Source of the DNA: Bromus sterilis
Lineage: Eukaryota; Streptophyta; Magnoliopsida; Poales; Poaceae
Assembly (NCBI GenBank): GCA_950022295.1
Contig: OX465599.1
Location: 290,491,501 to 290,555,500, forward strand
Length of the DNA stretch: 64,000 nucleotides
Direction of reading: 5' to 3'
Part shown: in pieces, positions 46,525 to 57,649 of the stretch
Numbering within the stretch: the first letter of the stretch is position 1
How the letters are laid out: each line of letters begins with the position of its first letter
Position numbers and translations under genes: made by a program
Notes under the pieces: generated by a model
Seen by the model: the letters and a program-made list of their open reading frames with translations, nothing else
The model's database searches: none
Told to the model about the DNA's origin: nothing

Positions 46525-48275
46525 TGATACGTCCCAAATGTATCTGTAATTTATGTTTGCTCCATGCATGTTTTGTGTGATATTGCTATTATCTAGATAC
46601 ACTTTCATACACTTCTGATCATATTTGGACTAACTTATTAACTCAGTGCACCACAGTGCCAGTTCCTGTTTTCTACTGTTTTTCTATTTCAGGTTTCCCC
46701 CCATATTAAAAGTGCTCCAAAATTTGGGGGAAAATCAGATAAAAATCAGCATGAAGGAACCTTCCGGAAACACCTGGGTGGGGCCAGAGGGCCACCACCA
46801 GGGGCCCAGGCGCCCTGGCGGCGCGCCCTAGGGGCTGGCCGCACCAGGGGAGCGCCTGGACCCCTGGTGGCCCCCTGGCTCCCCCTTTCGCCTATATATT
46901 CTCTGCATCTGAAACCCCCGAGGATAGAACCCTTTTTCGCGATCTCGCCTCTGTTCCGCCGCCGCGCCCTAGGGGCTGGCCGCACCAGGGGAGCGCCTGG
47001 ACCCCTGGCTCCCCCTTTCGCCTATATATTCTCTGCATCTGAAACCCCCGAGGAAAGAACCCTTTTTCGCGATCTCGCCTCTGTTCCACCGCCGCGCTTC
47101 CAAGATCGGGAGCGCTAGCAGACCTCTTCCCGGCACCCTACCGGAGGGAGGATTGACCTCCGGGAGCTTCCCCTCCACCATGGACGTTTCCTGGATGTGT
47201 CGTGAGTAGTTTCCCTTGGACCATGGGTCCGTGATTAGTAGCTATGTGATGTTATCCTCCCCTCTTTGTTCTTCATGGTTTAGACCTCGTGAGCTTCCCT
47301 ACTTGATCGAGGCACATACGTAACTTTCTGTTGTTGCTATGCTGAGTTTACTGGGATCTGATGGATTATGAGACTATGTTCAGATTGTGATTGAGTAATA
47401 TATTTGGTTCTTATCTTTTATATTTTTTTTCCTAAGTAATTCTTGCATGTTCTCCGTTGCTGTTTATTTCTTGGGCCAAGTAGTAGGTAGTCACTCCAAG
47501 AGGGAACGTTATGCTCGATTGTGGGTTCATGCCCCTCGATGACACACTTGAGTGGCAGAAACATGAGTCTAGGGGATGTGATGTTGCCACAAGGGGAAAA
47601 AAAAACTATGCTTGTAACCACCGTTGCAAGGATTGTATACTTTACACAAAGTGCTTTTTAATGCAGTTGCCTGTTGCTTTGGGTTTACACTTTGGGTGGG
47701 GCTCATAACTTAATATCAGCGAGATGTTCTGGATAGATATCTCAAGGTGGATGATTAGTAGTAGATTCAGTTGGATTTCGGTCTACTTATTTTGGCATAC
47801 CGCCCATGCTTTTGAGCCTCGTCCTTTCTTTATAGCATAGTTAGCATCGCGGTGCGTTTTTAATCCTGTCAATTGCACAGCTCTAATTTGTTTACCTCGC
47901 ATAGAAATTTTATCATCTTTTGGGAGAGAGACATCACTAGTGAACATCACGGGACCCCGGTCCATATTCTCATCACTGTTTACACGCTCTTTTATTTTCC
48001 TGCTTTTACTTTCTAGCTGCTATCACTATCATTATTATTTGTTGCGTTGATCCTTTGTGAACAACAAGGCCGAAGAGATTGACAGCCTCTCTGTAGTCGT
48101 TGGGAAGCAAAGTTATTTGTATTGTGTGCAGGTCCACGTCAGTTGCGCCATTGACACCTACTTATCATTGTCGGAGTCCTAACGGAGACAAACCCTATCC
48201 TCTACATAGGGGAAATTTCCCGCTACACTACATCTCAACCTTCCACTTGGGGTAACCAACGATGATAGAGTATCA
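46525..48275 (+). repeat. Solo LTR of the TGATACGTCC family
   Basis: One complete LTR (TGATACGTCCC to gagtatca) stands alone, flanked by an exact 5-bp duplication tatgc (46520-46524 and 48276-48280). A solo LTR arises by recombination between the two LTRs of an element. It contains a tandem duplication of its promoter region (46823-47093). It sits inside CACTA ORF2. Confidence 0.92.
46823..47093 (+). promoter_or_regulatory. Duplicated LTR core promoter
   Basis: A 141-bp block starting gcgccctaggggctggcc (46823) is repeated from 46964, the second copy missing about 11 bases. Each copy contains cctatatatt (46891 and 47021), the presumed TATA box, followed by ctctgcatctgaaaccc. The LTR therefore has two potential start regions 130 bp apart. 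The other LTRs of this family in the window have one. Confidence 0.8.
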
Positions 48276-48665
48276 TATGCTCGCAACGGCGTACTCGGCA
48301 TCCTCCTTGTCCCATTTAGGCTTGGAACTTCTGTAACCACCGGCTCCGAGACGGTGGTTACCTATGATCTGCGACCGCATCACCTTGCCCTTTGCACTCG
48401 TGGCCTTGGATGCCTCAGACTCACACCTAGCCTTGAAAAGGTTGTAGGTAGCTTCTTCGATCAACAACTCTTTCTCCTTGAGCTCCTCCCAGGTTTTTTT
48501 CTTCTCAATAATTGCCTCTTTCACCCGGTTTTTCCAACTGGACAAGGCCTTGCTCATCTTTCTGAGGTCCCATGTGTTTACTTTGTTCCCTTTGAGTTTG
48601 GTGTTATTGTACGGCTCCAGGAACTTGTATCGTCCGTGCAGCTTGTTGATAAGGAGCTGACAATA
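48276..48665 (-). pseudogene. CACTA second ORF, first visible exon, joined to TNP2
   Basis: The minus strand reads GRYKFLEPYNNTKLKGNKVNT, KMSKALSSWKNRVKEAI, LLIEEATYNLFKARCESE and KPKWDKEDAEYAVASI. These lysine-rich helical stretches are typical of the N-terminal half of CACTA ORF2. The coding runs directly out of the transposase C-terminal region on its right, with a frame change near 48700. The normal end of TNP2 and the intergenic region therefore seem to be deleted. Confidence 0.55.
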
Positions 48666-48699
48666 ATGACTATTGTCATGACTCCTGAGGTTAATCGTG

Positions 48700-49089
48700 G
48701 TGATCGGCATGGTGTTGCGGAGAAACACTGCTTCACCTCGTCTATTTTTCTGCTTATCTTCCCCGCGTAGCCGTTCGGAAATTTTGCTCCTATGAGGCAG
48801 TGGATAAATAACTTGATCTCCTCCTCGCACAGAGTGAAGCATGCTGGGGGGGGGCAGTGATCAATACCGGTCTTCTTCTTGGTCGCCCTTTTTCGTTTGC
48901 GAGAGTTTTGCGTTTCCCTATCCTCCTCCTCCTCCGGCTCATCATCATCGTCACTAGGGGGGTGAAGTTCCCTCCTAATGCCCATAAATTTCAAGTCATT
49001 CCTTGATTTTGGCCCGTCCTTGGTCTTCTCCGGCATGTTGAGCAGCGTGACAAATAAGCTCTCACACACGTTCTTTGTGATATGCATGA
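48700..49089 (-). pseudogene. CACTA TNP2-type transposase, C-terminal part
   Basis: Immediately left of the chromovirus the minus strand reads MHITKNVCESLFVTLLNM, KTKDGPKSRNDLKFMGIR, an acidic DDDDEPEEEE insert, PPACFTLCEEEIK and FPNGYAGKISR. These match the conserved C-terminal portion of TNP2 transposases. The frame is continuous with the part at 60469 on the far side when the catga duplication is counted once. It breaks near 48720, where the SHD motif region appears in another frame. Confidence 0.8.
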
Positions 49090-51898
49090 TGTCACATCCC
49101 AACTTTTACCCTTCTTGTTAATCTAGTTAACCAAAAATTAGAGCCAAAAAAAAACCTTGCATGAAATCTTAGGTTGTGTTTCAATGCTTGAACTTGTGTG
49201 CTTAGGGTTAGTCATGTTGTTGCCTGGTGATGCACTTGGTATTGATCATTTGGTGTTGCATGTGCCTAATGTCTGCCATGCATGCAACTCCTCTTGAGAT
49301 TATCTTAAAAATGGTAACTTGTCAAATTCTAAAAACCCTTGGTGCTAACACCTAGTAAATTTTCTATATAGTATTAATACTAAAAGTTTTAGCCACTACA
49401 AAAATCCCTAGGCATCAACCTTTTGGTTGTTTCTAATAACTAAAATATTTATCAATAAAATTTCCTAGCTACATAAAATCATAAGGAAGTGCATGCATGA
49501 TCTTTATATCTAACCTAATAATAATAACAACAATAACAATAATACTAATGTTGAGAGAGTTATATATCTTTTTTTTAATTGGGTGTTTGGTGCTTTAAAG
49601 AAAAAAAAGAAAAGAGGAAAAAAAAGAGAAACTATCCTAACTACCCCACTAATCCCTCCCCTAATTCCTCTCTTTCTCTCTAACCTCCCCTCTCTCTCTC
49701 ACGTTCTCTCTCTCCCTCTCCCCACGCAGGGAGAGCCTCTCTCCCTCTCGTAATCTCTCTCTCTCGTCTCTCTTCACCCCCCCGAGCCCAACTGACACCC
49801 TCGCTCCCCTTTGCCCAACCGAAGACGACCCCGAGGATTGCCCCCGTGGCATGCCAACGCAATTCCTACCCCCCAACCCTCATCAGCGATGTGACCGGCG
49901 AGCTCCCACGTCGGAACCGACCCACCTCCTCTCTCTCACGAGCTCGCCCACCTCCTGTCTTCACCAATGGCGCCAGGAGCCACGGATCGCCAGCTTGGCC
50001 GCTCCCTCCCGTTGGAGCTCTCCCTCGCTCGCCTATAAAACAAGGTCACCCCGGCTCTCCTCTCCCCACTCGCCACACATCACCGCACCACCCAGCCACA
50101 CCACCCCGCTCGTCCGTTTGACAGCCCGAGCAGAAGGAAGAGGAGAAGAAGAGGTTGGAGGAGAAGAGGAGGAGGGAAGCCAGAGGAGGAGGAGGAGGGG
50201 AGGCCGGCGCGCCGCCTCTCTGCCTCACGCCGGAGCCACCGGCGAGGGACCAGAGGAGCCGCCCCAAGCACCCCACTGCCCCAACGTCTACCCCGAGCCG
50301 ACGCCGCTTCCGACGACCGCAGCCGCCTCCGAGCCCCAAAAACTGGACCCCTGCCCCAAGCCGCACCCCCGCCGCCCTCACCGTCGCCTGCAGCCGCCGG
50401 AACGCCCCCCACAACGAAACGCCTGACGTTGCAGGTGAAGACTCCTTCCAAGCCGAAGAAGCCGTACCGGGAGACATCACCGAGGAAGGCAAGCCATCTT
50501 CTAAAACTTAACCTTGTCCTACATTTTTACTTCCTTTGTACCATATTATATATCATGATCTTGTTATATCATTTTGGGTTGGGATTTGTACTAGTTTATT
50601 AGGTGAACCCCACATACCTTGTAAGCCTACCTATTTGGGAGAAAAAAACTAGACACCGATAATCTTGGTACTATTACAAGCCTTGCTAATGAACTAGTGA
50701 CAACATAATAATTTGGTTAATCTTGCTCCCCCCTAATGTATTGGCATACATCTAAGAAGATGTGATGGCCAAGGTTGTGGTTGTTGGAAACATCGTTGAA
50801 CATATTCAAAGTCTAGAGGGACTCTCTATAAGTGCCGCCAAAACCTAGTATTACAGTACAACCACAATACTCTGGTATGGGACAGGGCTAGTTGGAAGCT
50901 TGCTTATCTTAGTACGGGGATCTCATAACTACATGAGTGAGGTACACGATGGTACCCAGAAGCCGGAATCCTGCCGATGCGTCGGGGGTGTAATACGCTA
51001 GACTATATCAGTGTCGGTACGGAACTTTGCCGCACCTCTACTACGGTGAAGGCTTGCGTCCACGAGGAGCATGACCTTGCACGCAGACAGTTCAGGATGT
51101 GGGCATCGGGTAGATCACCTGTACTAGGGTAGGCAAGGGGAAGACTCCGGTCGATTATCCGAAAACCGCATACTGAGGTATGACGAACCGTGGGAACTCC
51201 CGACGGATGTATCGAATGTTGTGGGTAAAGTGTACAACCTCTGCAGAGTGAAAACTATTCGAGTAGCCGGAGTCCACGGTCATGGACAGCTAGTGAGGCC
51301 ACACTTTGTGGGGAATAGATGAGAAATTCTAGTACTGAGATTATGGTTCACGATGATGATGTTGGTATTATGAAAAGGGTTGGACTTGATTTAATCAAAT
51401 ATAAATTGTGGGATTAAAATTTGTCAAGAGTAAAACATTGCCAACTTAACTAATATTGAGTAGTTAGGTTCCCCATGTTAAACCCCCCCATATAGCCATC
51501 CCATTATTTTCTTGTACAAAAATATTGGTTACTTTCTTTAGGTGGTTTGCGAGTACTTTGTATGTACTCACGGCTTTGTCCCTGGTTATTCAATCGGCCA
51601 GGCTTGGAGGAGCAGGTATTTGACGATGACGCGACTGACGAGTACTAGGATGTGCTACTCTCTGAGCTTTGCCTGTGGATTGTGATGCTGCTACCCATCT
51701 TGCTTTCGCTTATTCCGCTGCCATTTGAGCCCGATGAGGCCGTGTAAGACTATGTTTATGTATGACTTTGTATTCGGTACTGTATGAACTTGTGACTGTG
51801 ATATCCATTGTCGAGTTGTGCGTCATGCGACACTGATCATGGGAGCATGACGGTATGCACAGCTGGCCGCTTCAGACTTATAGTCCGGGGTGCCCACA
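49090..51898 (+). repeat. 5' LTR of the chromovirus
   Basis: It begins tgtcacatcccaactttta and ends tccggggtgcccaca. A CT-rich tract (49670-49790) and a GC-rich part (49850-50480) precede and follow the TATA box at 50034. The GC-rich part has long open frames on both strands that shift between the two LTRs because of indels, so I do not treat them as genes. Confidence 0.93.
50034..50040 (+). promoter_or_regulatory. TATA box in the 5' LTR
   Basis: TATAAAA in the context cgcctataaaacaagg is the only good TATA box in this LTR. The 3' LTR has the same box at 58593-58599 but with ggagg following, so two bases right beside the box differ. Confidence 0.65.
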
Positions 51899-51902
51899 GA
51901 CT

Positions 51903-51914
51903 TGGTATCAGAGC
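51903..51914 (+). promoter_or_regulatory. Primer-binding site (initiator tRNA-Met)
   Basis: The sequence tggtatcagagc starts four bases after the 5' LTR end. This is the standard plant retrotransposon PBS complementary to the 3' end of initiator tRNA-Met. Confidence 0.9.
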
Positions 51915-52125
51915 CCCTGTTCCGACCGTAGCAGCCTAGTTAGAATGGACGATAGATAGGATGGGGGAAAATCAAAAACTATTTTCTAAAATAAAGAGAT
52001 GGTAATCTGCATAGTATAAAATGCTTACCTCTCTTACCCCTTCTATAGTAAACCAGTTATAACTATTTTGTTATGTTTAAAATATTGCACACTTGTCATC
52101 TAACTTAAACTTATAAAAATTGTAG

Positions 52126-52902
52126 ATGGCTGGAGTTCCGGTGCACCACCTGCAGCTGACTCAGGCTGGGGATACGCTCTTTGCTCAGGATCTGATCGAG
52201 CTGCTTCAGCTTGTTCGCCGCCCCGTTGCAGAGTTCTGGGCCTACGAGATCTCCGGGAGGAAGGATGTGGAGGCTCGCCTAGTTGTGCGATGTGCGCTCC
52301 GAGGATCGGAGGTTACTCCGCGGTCGGACACCATCGCCTTTGTGATGTACGCCCGTACTTGGGAGGAGGGTCTGCGTCGAGCTTGTCAGGAGGCGATTGC
52401 TCGCCTTGTGAGGTTCCACCAGTACGAGCTGAGATCCACGCGGTTCCGTCACTACGGGATGCGCGATGGCGAGGGAGATCCCAGTCCCGGCATTCCTCAC
52501 CCGATCATGGGGGATCACTTGATCGCTATGGAGAAGCACTTGGCTTTGACTGAGGCTCAGCTGGATGAAGCCCGGTTTAAGCACGACTACAACCTCCAGA
52601 CAGGGGGTCACGCCCACATCGACCCCATCGATCTAGAGTCCCGGGGCTGGATTATAGAGGAGCTGCAGGGCCAGGTCGTCCGTCTGGAGGGGAGTAATGA
52701 GATGCTGAGGAAGAGGACCAGGAGCCTGAAGCGCAAGTGCGTGGATTTGGAGGACGAGATTGCCGCTCTGGATGATGGCGAGGACATCCGGAAGGAGGAT
52801 GATGCCTACCTTAGTGTTGACGAGGACCACGACGAGGAGGAGGACGTCTCGAACTCCGAGGATCGTGCTTTCATCGACGATGAGGAGGAGGGTGACGCGT
52901 AG
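52126..52902 (+). CDS. Extra ORF upstream of gag (ORF0), coiled-coil acidic protein
   Basis: An intact 258-codon frame lies between the primer site and gag. The N-terminal half (MAGVPVHHLQLTQAGDT, EFWAYEISGRKDVEARLVVR, MYARTWEEGLRRACQEAI) looks globular. The middle (about 145-210) has heptad-like leucines in LIAMEKHLALTEAQLDEA and LQGQVVRLEGSNEMLRKR, followed by a basic RSLKRKC patch, and the last 45 residues are almost all acidic. I recognise no enzyme motif. Additional ORFs ahead of gag are known in some grass Ty3-gypsy elements such as the RIRE3 type, and function is unknown to me. The intact frame beside a broken gag-pol suggests the element was active recently. It could bind nucleic acid or chromatin, but that is a guess from composition. 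Confidence 0.75.
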   Translation: MAGVPVHHLQLTQAGDTLFAQDLIELLQLVRRPVAEFWAYEISGRKDVEARLVVRCALRGSEVTPRSDTIAFVMYARTWEEGLRRACQEAIARLVRFHQYELRSTRFRHYGMRDGEGDPSPGIPHPIMGDHLIAMEKHLALTEAQLDEARFKHDYNLQTGGHAHIDPIDLESRGWIIEELQGQVVRLEGSNEMLRKRTRSLKRKCVDLEDEIAALDDGEDIRKEDDAYLSVDEDHDEEEDVSNSEDRAFIDDEEEGDA

Positions 52903-53154
52903 GAGGTGTCCCATTGAGTAGTTGCCACTTTTGGGTTTAGTCGTGGCTCGGTTTGATGATTGTGTGGCTGGTTATCTGTAAGACTTGGTTATGTATGAGA
53001 CTTATGCTATCGTTATGCTACCATGTGCTGATTTACTAGTTGCAAGTTTATTGTCTATCTTATATGTCTTGCTTGTGTATGATAACTAAATTGTTAGGAA
53101 CTTACCCCCCCCTTGTAGACTAAATTCCCTCTTATCTTACGCCATAACCTCAGG
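52903..53154 (+). other. Spacer between ORF0 and gag-pol
   Basis: These 250 bases are T-rich with several short ATG-started frames. No splice sites stand out clearly, so how gag-pol is translated after ORF0 is not evident from the sequence. Confidence 0.4.
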
Positions 53155-56100
53155 ATGTCGAGACACACCCGCAGCAACCCGAGTGGATCCGGTGATGTAC
53201 CACCGCCACCACCCGACCCGAACATGGCGCAACTTCTACGACTACTGATGGAGGAGCGCCAGGCTGCTCGTGACGAGCGCCAGGCGAACATGGCTGCACT
53301 CCAGCAACTAGTCCAGGCCGCCACCAATGCCAATCAAGGAAGCGGAGGAGCTGGTGGAAATGAGGAGCCCAGGTCTCGGCTCCGAGATTTTCAGAACACC
53401 AACCCGCCCGTGTTCTCGCAGACGAAGGAGCCTCTGGATGCTGAGGATTGGCTCCGCACCATGGAGAACAACCTTAATGTCGCCGCTGTTGGCAACAACG
53501 AGAAGGTCCTATATGCCACTCACTACCTCGCCGGCACCGCTAGGAGCTGGTGGGAAGGAGTGCGTGCCCGTCTTCCTGAAGGGCAAGTACTCTCCTGGGC
53601 GGAGTTCTCCGCCAAGTTCAAGAAGGCGCACATCCCCACCGCACTGATCAGGAGGATGAAGGATGAGTTCCGCCACCTCAAGCAAGGGGGTATGACTGTG
53701 TTCGGTTATCTTGACCGATTCACTCAGCTGTCGAGGTATGACCCGGAGGAGGTGGACACCGAGGAGAAGCGGAAGGACCGTTTCCTGGATGGACTTCACG
53801 ATGAGCTGCAGGTTGTTCTGGTGGCCATGCAGTTCCCTGATCTCGAGTCTCTCGCCGATGCTGCTATTATGATGGAGGGAAAACTCAAGATGGCCGCTGA
53901 AAACCGCAAGCGTCGCATGATGCAGCAGGGTGGATCCAGCAACCCCCGACTGCGTCCGACACAGCCGCCAAGACCAGCACCACAGCCTCAAAGGAGCCCT
54001 TACCCAGCGCCACGCCCCAATGCTCCTACCCGCCCTGTTGGAGTTCCGCGTCCAGCAGGTGGAGTTCCCCGCAACCCTGGAGTGATCTGCTTTGGATGTG
54101 GTCAAAAGGGTCACTACTCGACAGAGTGTCCCAACAAGAAGAATGCTGCTCCACGCCCCAATGCACCAGCGCCAGCTAGAGGGAACCCCGACCGCAGCAA
54201 TGCCCCACGCGGTGCGTCTAACGCCGCGAATGGACGTCTGAATCATGTGCAAGCCGAGGAAGCCCAGGAGGCCGCAGACGTCATCTTGGGTACGTTCTCA
54301 GTTAATTCAGTACCTGCCCAAGTATTGTTTGATTCTGGTGCATCCCACTCGTTTGTTACGACGTCATTTGTGAATAGAAGTGGGATGAGGTCCGAGCCTA
54401 TGAGGAGGTCCATGAGCGTGCAAATTCCAGGGTCTAGAGTCAAGGCATTTTGCACATGTTATGGTGTGCCCGTAGAGATCCAAGGAGTCATGTTTCCGAC
54501 AGAATTGATTGTGCTGGGAACAGAAGGGATAGAGGTGATACTTGGCATGAACTGGTTGTCCAGGTACCGAGGTCGGATAGATTGCGCAGAGAGGACAGTC
54601 ACCCTCACCAGTGCTGAAGGACTTAGGATAGAGTACTCAGACCTGACCGACAAGACCCGAGCCTGCTGTCATCAGAGTGTCTCGGTGCCATCCCTTGAAG
54701 AAGTGAATGTGGTATGTGAATTCCCGGATGTCTTTCCGGAGGAGTTACCCGGTATGCCGCCTGATCGGGATATCGAGTTTATCATCGAGTTAGTGCCTGG
54801 CACAGCCCCGATTGCACAGAGACCCTACCGGAGGAATGCCGAAGAGCTGGTTGAATTGAAGAAGCAGCTGAATGACATGCTCCAGAAGGGACTGATTTGA
54901 CCCAGTGCTTCACCCTGGGGTTCGCCAGTTCTCTTTGTGGACAAGAGAGACGGCACCATACGCATGTGTGTGGACTACCGTAAGCTGAACGAAGTAACCA
55001 TCAAGAACAAGTATCCGCTCCCCAAGATCGAGGATCTGTTCGACCAGTTGAACGGAGCCCGAGTCTTCTCCAAGATCGATCTGAGGACCGGATATAATCA
55101 GCTGAAGGTCCGAGAGTCGGACATCCCCAAGACCGCCTTCACGACCCGCTATGGTTTGTTCGAGTACACTGTGATGTCTTTCGGACTTACCAATGCCCCG
55201 GCCTATTTCATGAACCTCATGAACAAGATCTTCATGAAGTACCTTGACAAGTTTGTAGTGGTGTTCATTGACGATATCCTGATATATTCCAAGACGGAGG
55301 AAGAGCATGCCGAGCATCTACGCTTAGTCCTCGAGACATTGCGAGAGCACCAGCTGTACGCCAAGTTCAGCAAGTGCGAGTTCTGGCTCAAGGAAGTTGG
55401 ATTTTTGGGACATGTATTGTCAGAAGGAGGAATATCCGTCGACCCCGCCAAGATTCAGTCTGTCATGGACTGGACAGCTCCGACAACTCAGACCGAAGTG
55501 AGAGGATTCCTCGGACTAGCGGGATACTACCGCAAGTTCGTGGAAGGCTTCTCCAGTATTGCCCGTCCTATGACCCAGTTGTTGGAGAAGGACCAGAAGT
55601 TTGTGTGGACAGAAAAGTGTGAAGCCAGTTTCCAGGAGTTGAAGAGGAGATTGGTATCTGCCCCAGTGTTGACTATGCCTGACCTGACCAAGAGCTTTGA
55701 TGTGTACTGTGATGCATCAAAGATTGGTTTGGGTTGTGTGCTTATGCAAGTGGGCAAGGTGATTGAGTACCTGTCACGACAGTTGAAGCCGCACGAGTTG
55801 AACTACCCCACCCACGACTTGGAGCTAGCCGCAGTTGTGCTTGCTCTCAAGAGATGGAGACATTACCTGATGGGTCACCGTTGCGACATCTACACAGACC
55901 ATAAGAGCCTGAAGTACATTTTCTCGCAGAAGGAGTTGAACATGAGGCAGAGGAGATGGATCGAGCTGATCAAAGATTATGATCTTGAAATCCTCTACCA
56001 TCCTGGCAAGGCCAATGTGGCAGCAGATGCCCTCAGCCGCAAGCCGTGCACACTTAACGCAATAATCAGAGAGACGCAGCCAGCTCTGCACGAGGAGTTC

Positions 56101-57612
56101 GAGAAGCTGGGTTTGGAACTTGTTACACCCGGTTTTTTGGCTCACCTCGAGCTGACTCCGACTCTATTTGACCAGATCAAGGAGGCAGAGAAGGGACACG
56201 ACAGTATCGAGGGAATCAAGAAGAAGATGCCCCTCGGCAAGGCCCCTAAGTTCACGACGGATGATGAAGGAGTTCTTTGGTTTGATGGCCGATTGTGTGT
56301 GCCTGATGTAAAGGAGTTGAAGCTCACTATCCTGAGGGAAGCTCACGATACACCTTACTCCATCCACCCCGGAGGGACTAAGATGTATCAAGACCTGAAG
56401 GACTTGTTTTGGTGGCACGGTATGAAGCGTGAGATTGCCTTGTATGTTGCCAAGTGCGACATCTGCCAAAGGGTGAAGGCAGAACATCAGAGACCTGCAG
56501 GATTGCTGCAACCACTCCGAGTTCCTGAATGGAAGTGGGAACAGATAGGCATGGACTTCATCACAGGACTACCGAGGTCGAGCAAGGGTGATGACTCTAT
56601 CTGGGTCATCGTCGACCGACTCACCAAGGTAGCGCACTTTATTCCAGTCCGAACCACCTATCGAGGAGGCCAGCTGGCAGAATTATACATGTCAAGGATA
56701 GTCTGTCTGCATGGAGTTCCGAAGGAGATTGTGTCTGACCGAGGCACCCAGTTTACCTCGAGATTCTGGAAGCGAGTCCAGGAGGCACTCGGCACTAAGC
56801 TCACTTTCAGCATAGCCTATCACCCGCAGACTGGAGGCCAGACCGAGCGAGTGAACCAGATATTAGAGGATATTCTCCGCGCATGTGCTCTAGCATATGG
56901 TTCCAAGTGGGAGGATTGCTTGCCGTATGCAGAATTCTCCTACAACAACAGCTATCAGTCGAGTCTGCAGATGGCCCCCTTTGAAGCATTGTATGGACGG
57001 AAGTTCCGCACGCCCCTAAACTGGTCTCAGACCGGGGAAGGGAAGATCTTTGGACCTGATGTTTTGAAGGAAGCTCAGGAACAGGTCCAGTTGATTCGTG
57101 AGCGCCTCAAGACCGCTCAGTCCCGTCAGAAGAGCTATGCCGGCCCCAAGCGTCGAGAGGTGACTTTTGCAGTTGGAGACTTTGTGTATCTCCGAGTCAC
57201 CCCATTGAAGGGAATGCAGCGATTCCATGTGAAGGGGAAGTTAGCACCACGATACATCGGACCATTTGAGGTGATAGCCAGACGAGGTCAAGTTGCCTAT
57301 CAGTTGAGACTGCCAGCAGAACTATCCGATGTGCACGACGTCTTCCACGTCTCGCAGCTCCGGAAGTGTCTGGAGGTGCCGGACAAGCCCGATGTTTTCA
57401 AAAACATCGATCACCGCACGGTGGATATCAACCAGGATCTCACATACCGCGAGACACCCCTTCGTATCCTGGAAGAAGCCTCCCGAGTCACCCGAAAACG
57501 CGCGATCAAGTTCCACAAGGTCCAGTGGACCAACCACACTGAGGAGGAAGCCACCTGGGAACGGGAGGACTACCTCAAGCGCGAGTTCCCGCATCTCTTC
57601 ACTAGCCTTTGA
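53155..57612 (+). pseudogene. Chromovirus gag-pol, one in-frame TGA
   Basis: One phase runs from ATG 53155 to the stop at 57612. Domains in order are: gag core (WLRTMENNLNVAAVG, ARSWWEGVRA, about residues 100-240); a CCHC knuckle CFGCGQKGHYSTEC (C312, C315, H320, C325); protease with DSGA (D393); then TGA as codon 582 (54898-54900) just at the start of RT. RT follows with FIDDILIYS (D706, D707), RNase H with YCDAS and TDHKSLKYIF, the integrase HHCC region with CDICQRVKAEH, the catalytic blocks MDFITGLP, SDRGTQF and GGQTERVN, and the end KVQWTNHTEEEATWEREDYL, which resembles the chromodomain of Tekay/Del elements. The stop cuts all of RT to chromodomain from gag-PR. TGA may come from C-to-T change at a methylated CpG, an inference. 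Confidence 0.9.
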
Positions 57613-57634
57613 ATCTCGGGGATGAGATTCTTTT

Positions 57635-57649
57635 TAAGGGGGGAAGGTC
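57635..57649 (+). promoter_or_regulatory. Polypurine tract
   Basis: The run aaggggggaaggtc lies directly before the 3' LTR start and would prime plus-strand synthesis. Confidence 0.85.

Noticed and set aside
49851..50511. Open frames of 120-190 codons in the GC-rich part of the chromovirus LTR, also at 58410-59169
   Set aside because: The frames change length and phase between the two LTRs through short indels, and both strands are open. Base composition explains them.
53509..54252. Minus-strand frame of 247 codons in gag
   Set aside because: It is antisense to the gag domain and zinc knuckle, which carry recognisable motifs.
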